Source: Chiridota heheva
Taxonomy: Eukaryota > Echinodermata > Holothuroidea > Apodida > Chiridotidae
Assembly: GCA_020152595.1 (NCBI GenBank)
Contig: JAIGNY010001241.1
Location: 704,001-768,000, forward strand
DNA length: 64,000 nt
Reading direction: 5' to 3'
Part shown: positions 56,456 through 64,000 of the stretch, one piece after another
Layout: each line of letters opens with the position of its first letter
Numbering within the stretch: the stretch's first letter is position 1
Program-made: the position numbers and the translations under genes
The notes under the pieces: model-generated
Database searches by the model: none
The model's input: only the letters and a program-made list of their open reading frames with translations
Told to the model about the DNA's origin: nothing

Positions 56456-57658
56456 TTAACTCTTTCACTGCTAAGCTGTTTAAGATTTAAAGGACTATTC
56501 CCCAAAAATTTCATTTTTCCATATAGGATAGAGAAAATTTTGTAGAAACAAAGTGGTGAAAAAACCATGTTAATATCTTATTCCGTTTAGAAGTTATAAC
56601 AATTTAAAAGAGTAGGAAAATGTTCTTAAAAACACCTCGTACAATACATGTATATGTCCGTCAGCTTGGTGATGTCATCAAGGCAAATCCAGCACAGTTC
56701 TTATGTATTTCTTATAAATTTAATCACACTTTTTTACACTATCGAACAACATTTTTGGTTGTTATAGAGATAGGGTGGATTATATAATTTACAAGAAAAC
56801 ATTAAGTTTTTTTTTTCTTGGTGTACATCACATTTTCAATGAGAAATAATCCAAATCATTTTTAAAGATATACAAAAGATGTTTTATTGAATTTGTCTCT
56901 ACGACATCACAGATGTTGGCAATCAGTCACTTTTGTTCAAATTCAGAAATAATTTAAAATTTTGTAACTTTTAAATGGAATAAGATATTAGCATAGATTT
57001 TTCACCACTTTGCTTTTACAATTTTTCTCTATAATGTATGAAAAAATAAAAATCCATGGGAACATTCCTTTAACTAAGTGCAGGGGCCATTATCGTTTTT
57101 TTCTATCGCAAAACTGGTATAGGAGATATCCACACTAAAATGTGATTACTGTGAGGGAAGAAAGTTTTTAGATCACAGAAAAAAAGTCTATGTTTGTTTG
57201 AAAAGAATAGTTCTAAACTTGAACAACAACTAGTTTCTAAACATTAAAGGATTAGTTTGGGGCTCAGACAAGTCTATCTGATATGAAAGAGGACTTCAAA
57301 AGAAACAAAATAGTAAAGAAAGCATTCAAAAATCCTATTCTGTGAGGTATAGAAATGCATCGTAATTTCTCTCACCAATCAACCCATTTTCGTATCGTCA
57401 CTCGCTGGTATTTTGATACTTTTTTTGATTCGATGTTTTTGTACGTGATACAACCAACTCCAAATTAAAAAGCTGAATGCCGCCCTCAATTCTTTTATTT
57501 TTGCCCTTCAATCTGGTATATGCTTTGATACGATCCGATGATGGTATGATGAGTGCTGTGATATTGAAAATAGTGTGGAAATGAGTACATGTATGGTGTT
57601 TGCACGGACATCCAAGTAAAAGACACTATATGAATAATGTCAGCGATGAAAGGGTTAA
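56456..57658. mobile_element. TTAA-flanked piggyBac-like MITE containing two further MITEs
   Basis: TTAACTCTTTCACTGCTAAG at the left mirrors TCAGCGATGAAAGGGTTAA at the right, with TTAA on both sides. Within it lie a complete TTAAAGGA foldback MITE (56487-57073) and the left half of a family B MITE (about 57247-57353). No transposase remains. Confidence 0.85.
56487..57073. mobile_element. TTAA-flanked foldback MITE (nested)
   Basis: TTAAAGGACTATTCCCC mirrors GGGAACATTCCTTTAA; further in, ATCTTATTCCGTTTAGAAG mirrors CTTTTAAATGGAATAAGAT. Relative of 5290-5878. It begins about 30 bp inside its host. Confidence 0.85.
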
Positions 57659-57744
57659 GGCTTATTGATACCTACATTTCAATTGCCTTTGGTTCTATGC
57701 ACAGTACTCTCATGATTCTATTCTCTCACTTTTGTGAGAATGCA

Positions 57745-58120
57745 CCTAGTCTCCTCAGTACCTCAAGCATATTTTCTTAAGCTGTCCTCTATACCAGAAC
57801 TCCAGATCTCTTCTCTCCTCACTCTCGGACCTATTCAAAAACAATTCTTCCTCAAACATCATCAACTTCCTCTGCAACAACATGTTCTTCCACCACAATA
57901 ATCTCCTCCCCTCCCTTTCTACACCTAACCTTACACACCCCTTTCTTTTCACATAAATTTTTCTCCCATATTCAGCTTTCCCCTTTATCTCCCATACAAA
58001 CCTTCCATCTCCTCACTATCCTAACTCTTACACCATTATGTATCAACACCCTCTTGGCACATTTGACTTTTGACTGTCACGGTACCATTAAACATCAACA
58101 AGCCAAACCAAACCATGTAA
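57745..58120 (+). mobile_element. Non-LTR retroposon C-terminal ORF remnant and 3' end
   Basis: CAAGCATATTTTCTTAAGCT, CTCTATACCAGAACTCCAGA and the AACATCATCAACTTCCTCTG segment match the copy at 6630-7048, followed by the same 3' UTR ending CACGGTACCATTAAAC / AAACCAAACC. Confidence 0.85.
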
Positions 58121-58319
58121 CTACTTTATGGAAGCTTGTAATACCCTGTTTTCTATGCCCATACGGTAAGGTATGGCCATAGAAAACATATTTCTATACT
58201 TATAGCACAAAATATCACTAAACTATTTCATCAATCCAATTGACATCCTAATAACTTAGCTGTCAATTTGGTAAATCACCTGAAGTAATGCGATTTAAGA
58301 GTTACCTGTCATTGTTTTT

Positions 58320-58385
58320 ACTGTGTTTGGACATTTGACTTGACTGTCACGGTGCCGTTAAACATCAACAAACCAAACCAAACCG
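58320..58385 (+). mobile_element. Short LINE 3'-tail fragment
   Basis: GGACATTTGACTTGACTGTC, GGTGCCGTTAAACATCAAC and AAACCAAACCAAACC: only the last ~65 bp of the family, about 200 bp after the fuller copy. Confidence 0.8.
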
Positions 58386-58482
58386 TCTCCTCAGTACTAA
58401 ATCAGTATTGATGTACTTATTAATTTTAGAAAATTATCTTGATTATTCAAGCTGCATATTTGAATTTTTTTTTAATCAACAG

Positions 58483-58662
58483 AGGATAGTCAGCAAAGTT
58501 ACTTCAGGGCTACAGCCATTGCTTTCTTCTCGCAAGACAAAACGGGAGAGCGCCATCATCAAGGGTATGGGAAACTCAATGGTGGAGATCAGCATGTGGA
58601 CATTTACGCACATATTTATCGTCAGGGAGTTGGTTGAGCTCCAGTTTAATCAGTTTTTGCAG
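58483..58662 (+). CDS. WDFY3: WDFY3 exon 23
   Basis: Acceptor TTTTAATCAACAG, donor GTGAGA; 180 bp, phase 0 on both sides. It encodes a Ser/Lys-rich start (SSRKTKRES) and MWTFTHIFIVRELVE, matching human QWMFTHIAVVRDLVD. Its 3' part is duplicated as a pseudo-exon 0.4-1.5 kb downstream. Confidence 0.96.
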
Positions 58663-59082
58663 GTGAGAAGGGTTGAAGGTTATTTTAGAGGCAATCTCGG
58701 GAAAAAAAATTATGAAATGATATTGTTGCGAGGTTACTTGGAAACAATATTAATAGCATAGTCAACTGTCTTGATATCAAAACAAACTGCACCCTTGATA
58801 ATGTTGATTTTACTTTTTACTCTTCATTTCACGGGAAACACAGTGCTGAAACTCGACTACAAAAATTTCAAATTCTCCACAGAGAAAAGTGTTGTAATGC
58901 ATTTCTGCCGCACTTATAATTTCAAGCTCAAATGCCGCACTTTGTAATTTCAAGCTCCCTCGTAAACTATCCCTCAATGGTTAAAAGATCCCATGCTAGT
59001 GAAATAAAATTCCTTGGCATTTGCGCCATCATCAAGGGTATGGGAAACTTGTTGGTTGAGAATTGATTGAGCTACAATTTAA

Positions 59083-60078
59083 GCCTTCGAATTCCATGCG
59101 GTTGTGACACGACCAATTGGACATACACTTTTCAAGAAATTATTTTGCTTCGTCAAATAGGCCCACAGCAGTGATCCTGGTATCATTTGAAAGAGTGAGA
59201 ATAGTTCTTTCAGAAAATGTAACTTTTTGATGGGGGTTATGTTGAATGAAATTTTTTAAAAAAGATGGGTTAAAATTAAGAAAAAGCAAAAAATACACAA
59301 AATATAACGAAAACACTTTTTTTATTTTTTTTAAAGCTTACTTGCCATACTTCCAGACCTTACTTTTGTCTGTAAACCTGTGAGGAACTTACAAAGACAT
59401 CAATACATTAATTCCGGTCAAATTTTTACTGCCCCTATCATCAATTTTTTTTTTTTTGGCAAAATTATGAAAAATATTATGAATTTTAGCCTTTTTGGGA
59501 CCAAAATTTGGCAAAAATTGTAGTTTCTGATCACATTACAACTACTGTATGCAAAAAAAAAAGTCAATTGAAAAGACAAAGAGCAACTACTCCCTCTTTG
59601 TTCATAGCGCAGTTTAAGCATTAAAACAAATCCACACACTAAGACATACCTAGTGTAGTGCAGCAGTTAGTGTGCTGGAAGAACACATGATAGCCCGGGC
59701 TTGAAAACCGAGCTAGATGATCAGCTTTGTTTTTCCGGGAGTAATTACACGGTGGTTATTAATTGTTTATTTTTATTATTTTTGCATATTTTGCTTTGAA
59801 AAGAAAAAATTAAGACTGGTATTATTGGAAAGGAAATTTCATAAACAATCTAAATATGTAAAAAGAAATAATACGAGCTCAAAAAAAAAGTGAGAAATTT
59901 TGACCTAATTTTGCCTAAAATTTGCAAATTTTCATGTCATGTCAATATTTTTTTATTTTGATTCAATTCAAATAAACCAAACTTGTATTGATAAAAAATG
60001 AAAGGAAAGTTGTTTAAATTAATTTTGAAAACAAAACAAAAAAAAAAACAAAAATTGCAACACTTTTTGAACAAAGGG
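59083..60078 (+). mobile_element. TTAA-type composite element, copy C
   Basis: Flanked by TTAA (59079-59082 and 60079-60082). The ends GCCTTCGAATTC and ACAAAGGG are weakly inverted. Shared with copy A: GGTATCATTTGAAAG, the tRNA-like block (GTAGTGCAGCAGTTAGTGTG), TTGGAAAGGAAATTTCATAA and AATGAAAGGAAAGTTG. The exon 23 sequence itself shows the pre-insertion site with one TTAA. Confidence 0.85.
59645..59730 (+). mobile_element. tRNA-like module inside copy C
   Basis: AGTGTAGTGCAGCAGTTAGT resembles box A, and GCCCGGGCTTGAAAACCGAG is a decayed box B region. Equivalent blocks are at 14150-14220 (CAGGATTGAGTCTCACCGTG) and inverted at 35670-35735 (box B GGTTCGAGTCTTACC on the minus strand). Confidence 0.55.
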
Positions 60079-60423
60079 TTAATCAGTCTTTGCAGGTGAG
60101 AAGGTTTTATGGTTATTTTGGGTGCAATGTCAAAGGGAAAATTTTATTGAAGGTTGACAAATGATGGTTTTGAACCCAAATGTTAGATATTACCATAAAT
60201 GTGGGCATTACTCTCTATCAGCAATTTTCTGCCTGAGTTTGTTCATTTGCTAAAATAGCTGACCTTTTGGAGTGAAATAAATTTCACCAAAAATATGTCT
60301 CTCCAAATAAGAGCTAAATTTTCAGTATTGTAATAAAATAAAGAAAAAAAAGATTTTTTTTTTGGTCTCTCCTAAGGTCTCTTTCGAATTATGATTGATT
60401 AAAAAACAATGAAATTACATCTC

Positions 60424-61130
60424 TCTAATCACCATTTATTTATAGGGCAGTGGCTCAGTGGTACAGAGTGGGACACATATTTCGAAGGTACTTGGTTTGA
60501 TTCCCTGCATAAGTCCTGGGTTGTGTTTATGAGTATGACACTTCATTCCACTTGCTGTAGTCTACTTAAATGTAACCGAGTACCAGCATTATTCGGGATT
60601 TAACCTAAGATGGTCTGGTGTCCTCTCCAGGGAGAGCCACCGACTCAATTAACATTTCTAAGTTGAATGATTGACTGCTTTTTCAAAAAATCACCGCACA
60701 ATTTTGCCTAGCAAAATTTGCATAACTAAGTGGGTAAAAATCGTACGTGGTACTGGTATATAAAGGTTAGTCAAAATGCTGCACAAAACAGATTTCTGCA
60801 CACACAAGTGATTGAGTGACAACAAAATGGTGAACAAAAATTTACAGACTTTTTTATTCAAAAAGATTAGCAAACGGATTTTTTATTTTATTTTGTGCTA
60901 AAACTCAAAAGATTTTGGTGAAGTGCTATAAATGGATCAAAACTTGCCGCAGGCCTCGCGAACCTCTAAATGGCAATGCGTTGGTAATACATAATTGCAG
61001 ATTTGAGGTTTGTTTTCCCCACCTAGTTACTGCATTGCTGTGGTGGGTGTGGCCTTTTTCCGTACTTAAAAAGGTTAATTAGCTTGCACCACAGGAAACC
61101 AAGGATAACCAACAGCCTTATAGGCCTTCA
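60424..61130 (+). mobile_element. tRNA-derived SINE, family 3, split by a MITE
   Basis: The head GGGCAGTGGCTCAGTGGTAC and box B TTGGTTTGATTCCCTGC are followed by the family 3 body (GGTCTGGTGTCCTCTCCAGG). It is interrupted at 60649 by a TTAA MITE and resumes at about 61079 with CAGGAAACCAAGGATAACC and TTATAGGCCTTCATG, as in the copy at 45388-45645. Confidence 0.85.
60649..61078. mobile_element. TTAA-flanked MITE, CCTTTC-ended family copy 2 (inverted)
   Basis: TTAACATTTCTAAGTTGAAT at the left corresponds to the right end of copy 1 (24538-25016); the right end is AAAAAGGTTAA. TTAA on both sides. Inserted in a SINE. Confidence 0.88.
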
Positions 61131-61186
61131 TGATTCAATTTTGATCAGAATATCCAATATCTTTTTTTTTTTTGTATCTTCCCCAG

Positions 61187-61408
61187 AGTCAGCGATACCT
61201 TCACCGATTTATTTCGGAAAAATGGGAGGTGATTGAATATGAATTGCTGCGTGAGCGTGGCCTATTTGGGCCAGAGGAGGGGCATTACCTGGACAAGTGG
61301 ATGCTGGACATGACTGAAGGTCACAGCAGGATGAGAAAGAAGATGATAAAGAACGATATGTTCTTTACGCTGTATCCATACCGCGCCAGCATACACAGCA
61401 CGCCCAGC
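61187..61408 (+). CDS. WDFY3: WDFY3 exon 24 of window (last visible exon)
   Basis: Acceptor TATCTTCCCCAG, donor GTAAGT; 222 bp, phase 0 on both sides. It encodes EYELLRERGLFGPEEG and LDKWMLDMTEGHSRMRKKM, followed by KNDMFFTLYPY, nearly identical to human ECELLRERGLWGP / LDKWMLEMTEGPCRMRKKM / NDMFYNHYPY. In human the PH-BEACH region follows a few hundred residues later, so the next exons lie beyond the window. Confidence 0.97.
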
Positions 61409-61904
61409 GTAAGTTCATTTTGTTTCATTTATTAGCGTTTTTGAGTATTTTAAACAAATTTGAACTTGTACGAAGAAGTTCCTACAAAACCAATCCAAAG
61501 GCTTATCAGGTGAAGCACTCACTCTTAAATGTGTACTGTAAACGTGTTCGCCATGTTTTGTTTTGCATTGTTCTGTTTCCTTTTCTTCCTGATCATTTTT
61601 GGTTCCGATATGATAGCATCAGGAACCTATGTGGTCATGATGGTGTGTGTGTATGTATGTATGGGTTAACCTAATGTAGAATTACAACCGATGACATCCT
61701 TCAAAGCGATGACACACACAACCGATGATGTCCTCGGTTGTTTTTACTTCTAAAAATAGCTCTTTTCAAAACTTTTATGACTAAAACACTACTCTAGTTC
61801 AGTATTTTTGCATTTCGGTACATGTCACCTGTTAGGTAGGATAAGTTAGATATATGCGTGTAACCTAATACTTAATACCGCCATCCCATGTGTGTGTTGT
61901 ATAT

Positions 61905-62085
61905 TGATTGGTCACCAGTTATATAGGATTATGTCCACGTCATCAGTTGTAGAGTCTACACATGTATTGATGACTGGTCACCAGTTATATAGGATTATGA
62001 ATACGTCACCAGTTGTAGGCTCTACACATGTATTGATGGCTGGTCACCAGTTATATAGGATTATGGATACGTCACCAGTTGTACG
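61905..62085. repeat. Three ~66-bp tandem copies
   Basis: ACTGGTCACCAGTTATATAG + GATTATG + CGTCACCAGTTGTA + TCTACACATGTATTGATG recurs three times, followed by a GT microsatellite (about 62083-62117). Confidence 0.92.
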
Positions 62086-62114
62086 TGTGTGTGTGTGTGT
62101 GTATGTGTGTGTAT

Positions 62115-63150
62115 GTGACGGCCAGCTCATAGATGCGATATCTCAAGAACTGGATTCATGTCATATGTTGTATACAGATAGCCCATGGTCTGTAGATGTG
62201 CCTTATTGTTTTGATGGTGATGTCATGCATATTAATAAGTAGGTGGGGTTTAATGTAAAAATCTTGAAATGTTCATGTTATTTTGTTTCATATTTACTCC
62301 CAATTATGATGTTAGCTGGTGTGTACATGCCCATGATGTAAAAGCTTTGAATTTCACTAATATGCACAGTAGGCTCGACTTAATATGATTTTGCTGAAAG
62401 GAGCTTGTAAGCACAGTATTTCAAGAACAGTAAACTGGAGTAATGTAATGTCATATGTGGTACACAGATAGCCCATGATCTGTAGATGTGCCCTATTGTT
62501 TTTGATGATGATGTCTTGCATATTAATGAGTAGGCGGGGCTTAAAGTGAAGATCTTGAAATATTCAATTTTTTTAACAACCGCATGTCTGTTTTGTTTCA
62601 TTTTTGGTTTAATTTTGATGTTAGCTGGTGTGTACATGTTCATGATGTAAAAACATGATTATTATTAATGTACATAGTGGGCGGGGCTTTGCTGAAAAGA
62701 GCTTGTAAACACGGTATTTTAAGAACAGTAAACTGGAGTAATGTATTATATGGTACACAGATAACCCATGGTCTGCAGATATGGCCTAATTTTTGTGGTA
62801 GTGATTTTATGCATATTAATAAGTGGTTGGGGCTTAAAGTGAAAATTGAAAACAAGTGATAAATGAGCAACTGTATGTTTGTTATGTGTCATTGGGCATG
62901 ATAATTTTGTGGGTTGTTGTGTACATGCTTATGTTATGAACAGGTGTCATTAATATGCATGGTGGGCGTGGCTTAATGTGAAAGTGCTTAGTGATGTAAA
63001 CACCATAAATGATATATCAGATTTATGCTATATGTGGTACACAGATTGGTCATGGTCTCTATGTATGTTGTAATGTTGTGGTAGTGATGTCATGAATGCT
63101 AATGAGTAGGTGGGGCTTGCTGACAAATTCTTGAAGTAGGATAAATGAGC
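62115..63150. repeat. Tandem array, ~285-295-bp units
   Basis: Four diverged units, each with ATGTGCCTTATTGTTTTGAT-like, GTGATGTCATGCATATTAAT, TGTTAGCTGGTGTGTACATG and GTATTTCAAGAACAGTAAAC segments. Open frames within are not conserved between units. Confidence 0.85.
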
Positions 63151-63585
63151 AATCGTTTGTGCATCATACTTGCTTTGATTATGTTGTTTATTATTGTGCA
63201 AATGCTAATGTTGTCAATATTTTCTTTGATCTCCATAATGGATGTGGCTTATGAATAAATATGGAACAAATATTTCATGTTATGCATTTACATGACAGTA
63301 AATACAAATTTTGCAAATCAAATCAGCTTATGAAAAGTCAACGGAACCACAAAACCTTTTGGTTCTGGTATAATCCTCATTATAAAATTTCTATGAAGTA
63401 TTTGCATTGTTATGACTGCATCAAATACCGTTAATGGACAACCATTAATGTTTAATTTTCAAAATCGGTAATTTTTCAACAAAGCGATAAAATATATGTA
63501 AACTTTTCTCATTTTTCATTCTTTTTTGTATTTTTTTGATGCATTTTAAACAATCTAGCACATTTTTTTTTTCTTCAAAGGATTA
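63151..63585. other. Intron sequence, nothing recognised
   Basis: AT-rich; nothing supported. Confidence 0.4.
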
Positions 63586-63589
63586 TTGT

Positions 63590-63725
63590 TTTGGCATCTG
63601 TTTATATGCATATTTAATGCACGGTTCAAAAGACTTTGTGCTCCTGAATGACCCTCCTAAAGTCAGGCCATTCTACTCTGGTCAAAGTCTTTTGCCCCAT
63701 GCATTAAATATGCATATAAACACTG
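63590..63725. mobile_element. Palindromic element (AATGCACGGTTCAAAAGACT)
   Basis: GTTTATATGCATATTTAATG mirrors CATTAAATATGCATATAAAC, and GTTCAAAAGACTTTG mirrors CAAAGTCTTTTGCCC. Related to the palindrome at 36750-36895. Confidence 0.8.
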
Positions 63726-63834
63726 CCTCAACATTAATCTTTAATTATAATCATTTGACTGCATTGCACTTCATTTTGAGGAATTCTCTATATTTAGTAT
63801 TTTTGTATTGGATTTGATTCATTTATGTCATTTT

Positions 63835-64000
63835 GATTTATTCAATGTTTTGGGGTAAAAATTTTTGTTTTGAGGTAACAATTTTGATTTATGATTTTGA
63901 TTTGGGGTAATGATTTTGATTTAGGGTAATAATTTTGATTTGGGATAATGATTTTGATTTGGGGTAATGATTTTGATTTGGGGTAATGATTTTCATTTGG
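63835..64000. repeat. Minisatellite, ~19-bp units (GATTTTGATTTGGGGTAAT)
   Basis: About seven units up to the window end, so the array probably continues downstream. Confidence 0.9.

Larger units (their letters stand above)
59025..60140 (+). pseudogene. Partial duplicate of exon 23, internally deleted and split by a transposon
   Basis: GCGCCATCATCAAGGGTATG and onward at about 59029-59056 is identical to exon 23 for 27 bp. After an internal deletion, TTGATTGAGCTACAATTTAA matches TTGGTTGAGCTCCAGTTTAA. It resumes at 60079 with TTAATCAGTCTTTGCAGGTG and the adjoining intron (GAGAAGG...GGTTATTTT). The gap is filled by the element at 59083-60078. It cannot encode the exon peptide. Confidence 0.88.
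1070..61408 (+). other. WDFY3: WDFY3/ALFY ortholog, internal gene segment (24 exons listed separately)
   Basis: The spliced exons encode about 1,190 residues that align collinearly, as I recall it, with the middle of human WDFY3 (about 3,500 residues). Known role of the family: a PI3P-binding scaffold that links ubiquitinated or p62-positive cargo to the autophagy machinery; the fly ortholog is blue cheese. The segment belongs to the helical region N-terminal to the PH-BEACH module. The hallmark FYVE, BEACH and WD40 domains are outside the window, so the assignment rests on linear similarity. Introns use GT-AG sites and run from about 0.56 kb (exons 15-16) to about 8.8 kb (microexon 13 to exon 14). 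Exon phases agree at every junction except for a one-base defect in exon 19. A paralogous BEACH protein such as LRBA, NBEA or WDFY4 is less likely because matches to WDFY3 occur in nearly every exon. Confidence 0.9.

Noticed and set aside
1..64000. Second protein-coding host gene, or a novel multi-gene system
   Set aside because: I looked at both strands; apart from WDFY3 exons the only protein similarities are retrotransposon fragments.

Overview
This is eukaryotic genomic DNA: AT-rich, with consensus GT-AG introns and a dense load of transposons and minisatellites. It holds one recognisable protein-coding gene, on the + strand across almost the whole window: the middle part of a WDFY3/ALFY ortholog (Drosophila blue cheese family), the very large FYVE-BEACH-WD40 scaffold protein of selective autophagy. 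I place 23 exons with good support plus one probable 27-bp microexon, about 3.6 kb of coding sequence in all. Exon phases join in one frame from 1070 to 61408, except for one single-base frameshift inside exon 19. Neither end of the gene is here. The exons encode part of the long alpha-helical region that precedes the PH-BEACH, WD40 and FYVE domains. The mixture of L2-like LINEs, tRNA-derived SINEs and TTAA-flanked MITEs, and the clear but diverged similarity to the vertebrate protein, suggest a marine invertebrate deuterostome, perhaps an echinoderm. That assignment is inference.

Layout. 1-9.7 kb: satellites (TGTACTAAAA type, a ~94-bp array, a 2.1-kb array of 20-bp units), exons 1-6, an L2-type reverse transcriptase remnant directly before exon 5, and a decayed partial copy of exon 6. 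9.7-19 kb: exons 7-10, two copies of a CAGGGGTC-ended transposon with 5-bp target duplications (one split by a second MITE), a tRNA-SINE, and a composite element carrying a pogo/Tigger-like MITE. 19-28 kb: exon 11 among LINE fragments, a hAT-like MITE and 20-, 18- and 21-bp minisatellites. 28-42.6 kb: exon 12, a 2.4-kb array of 35-bp units derived from a MITE end, a microexon, and many MITEs and arrays, with no other coding sequence. 42.6-61.4 kb: exons 14-24, more SINEs and LINE 3' ends, and a pseudo-copy of exon 23 split by a TTAA transposon. 61.4-64 kb: intronic tandem repeats.

The genes do not form an operon or system; everything other than the WDFY3 exons looks like intronic repeat. I found no RNA gene, CRISPR array or novel defence-type system. 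What deserves attention is the repeat biology: satellites seeded by transposon ends, nested insertions whose empty site can be read directly from the parental exon, exon fragments duplicated in introns, and a frameshift in an otherwise intact conserved gene.
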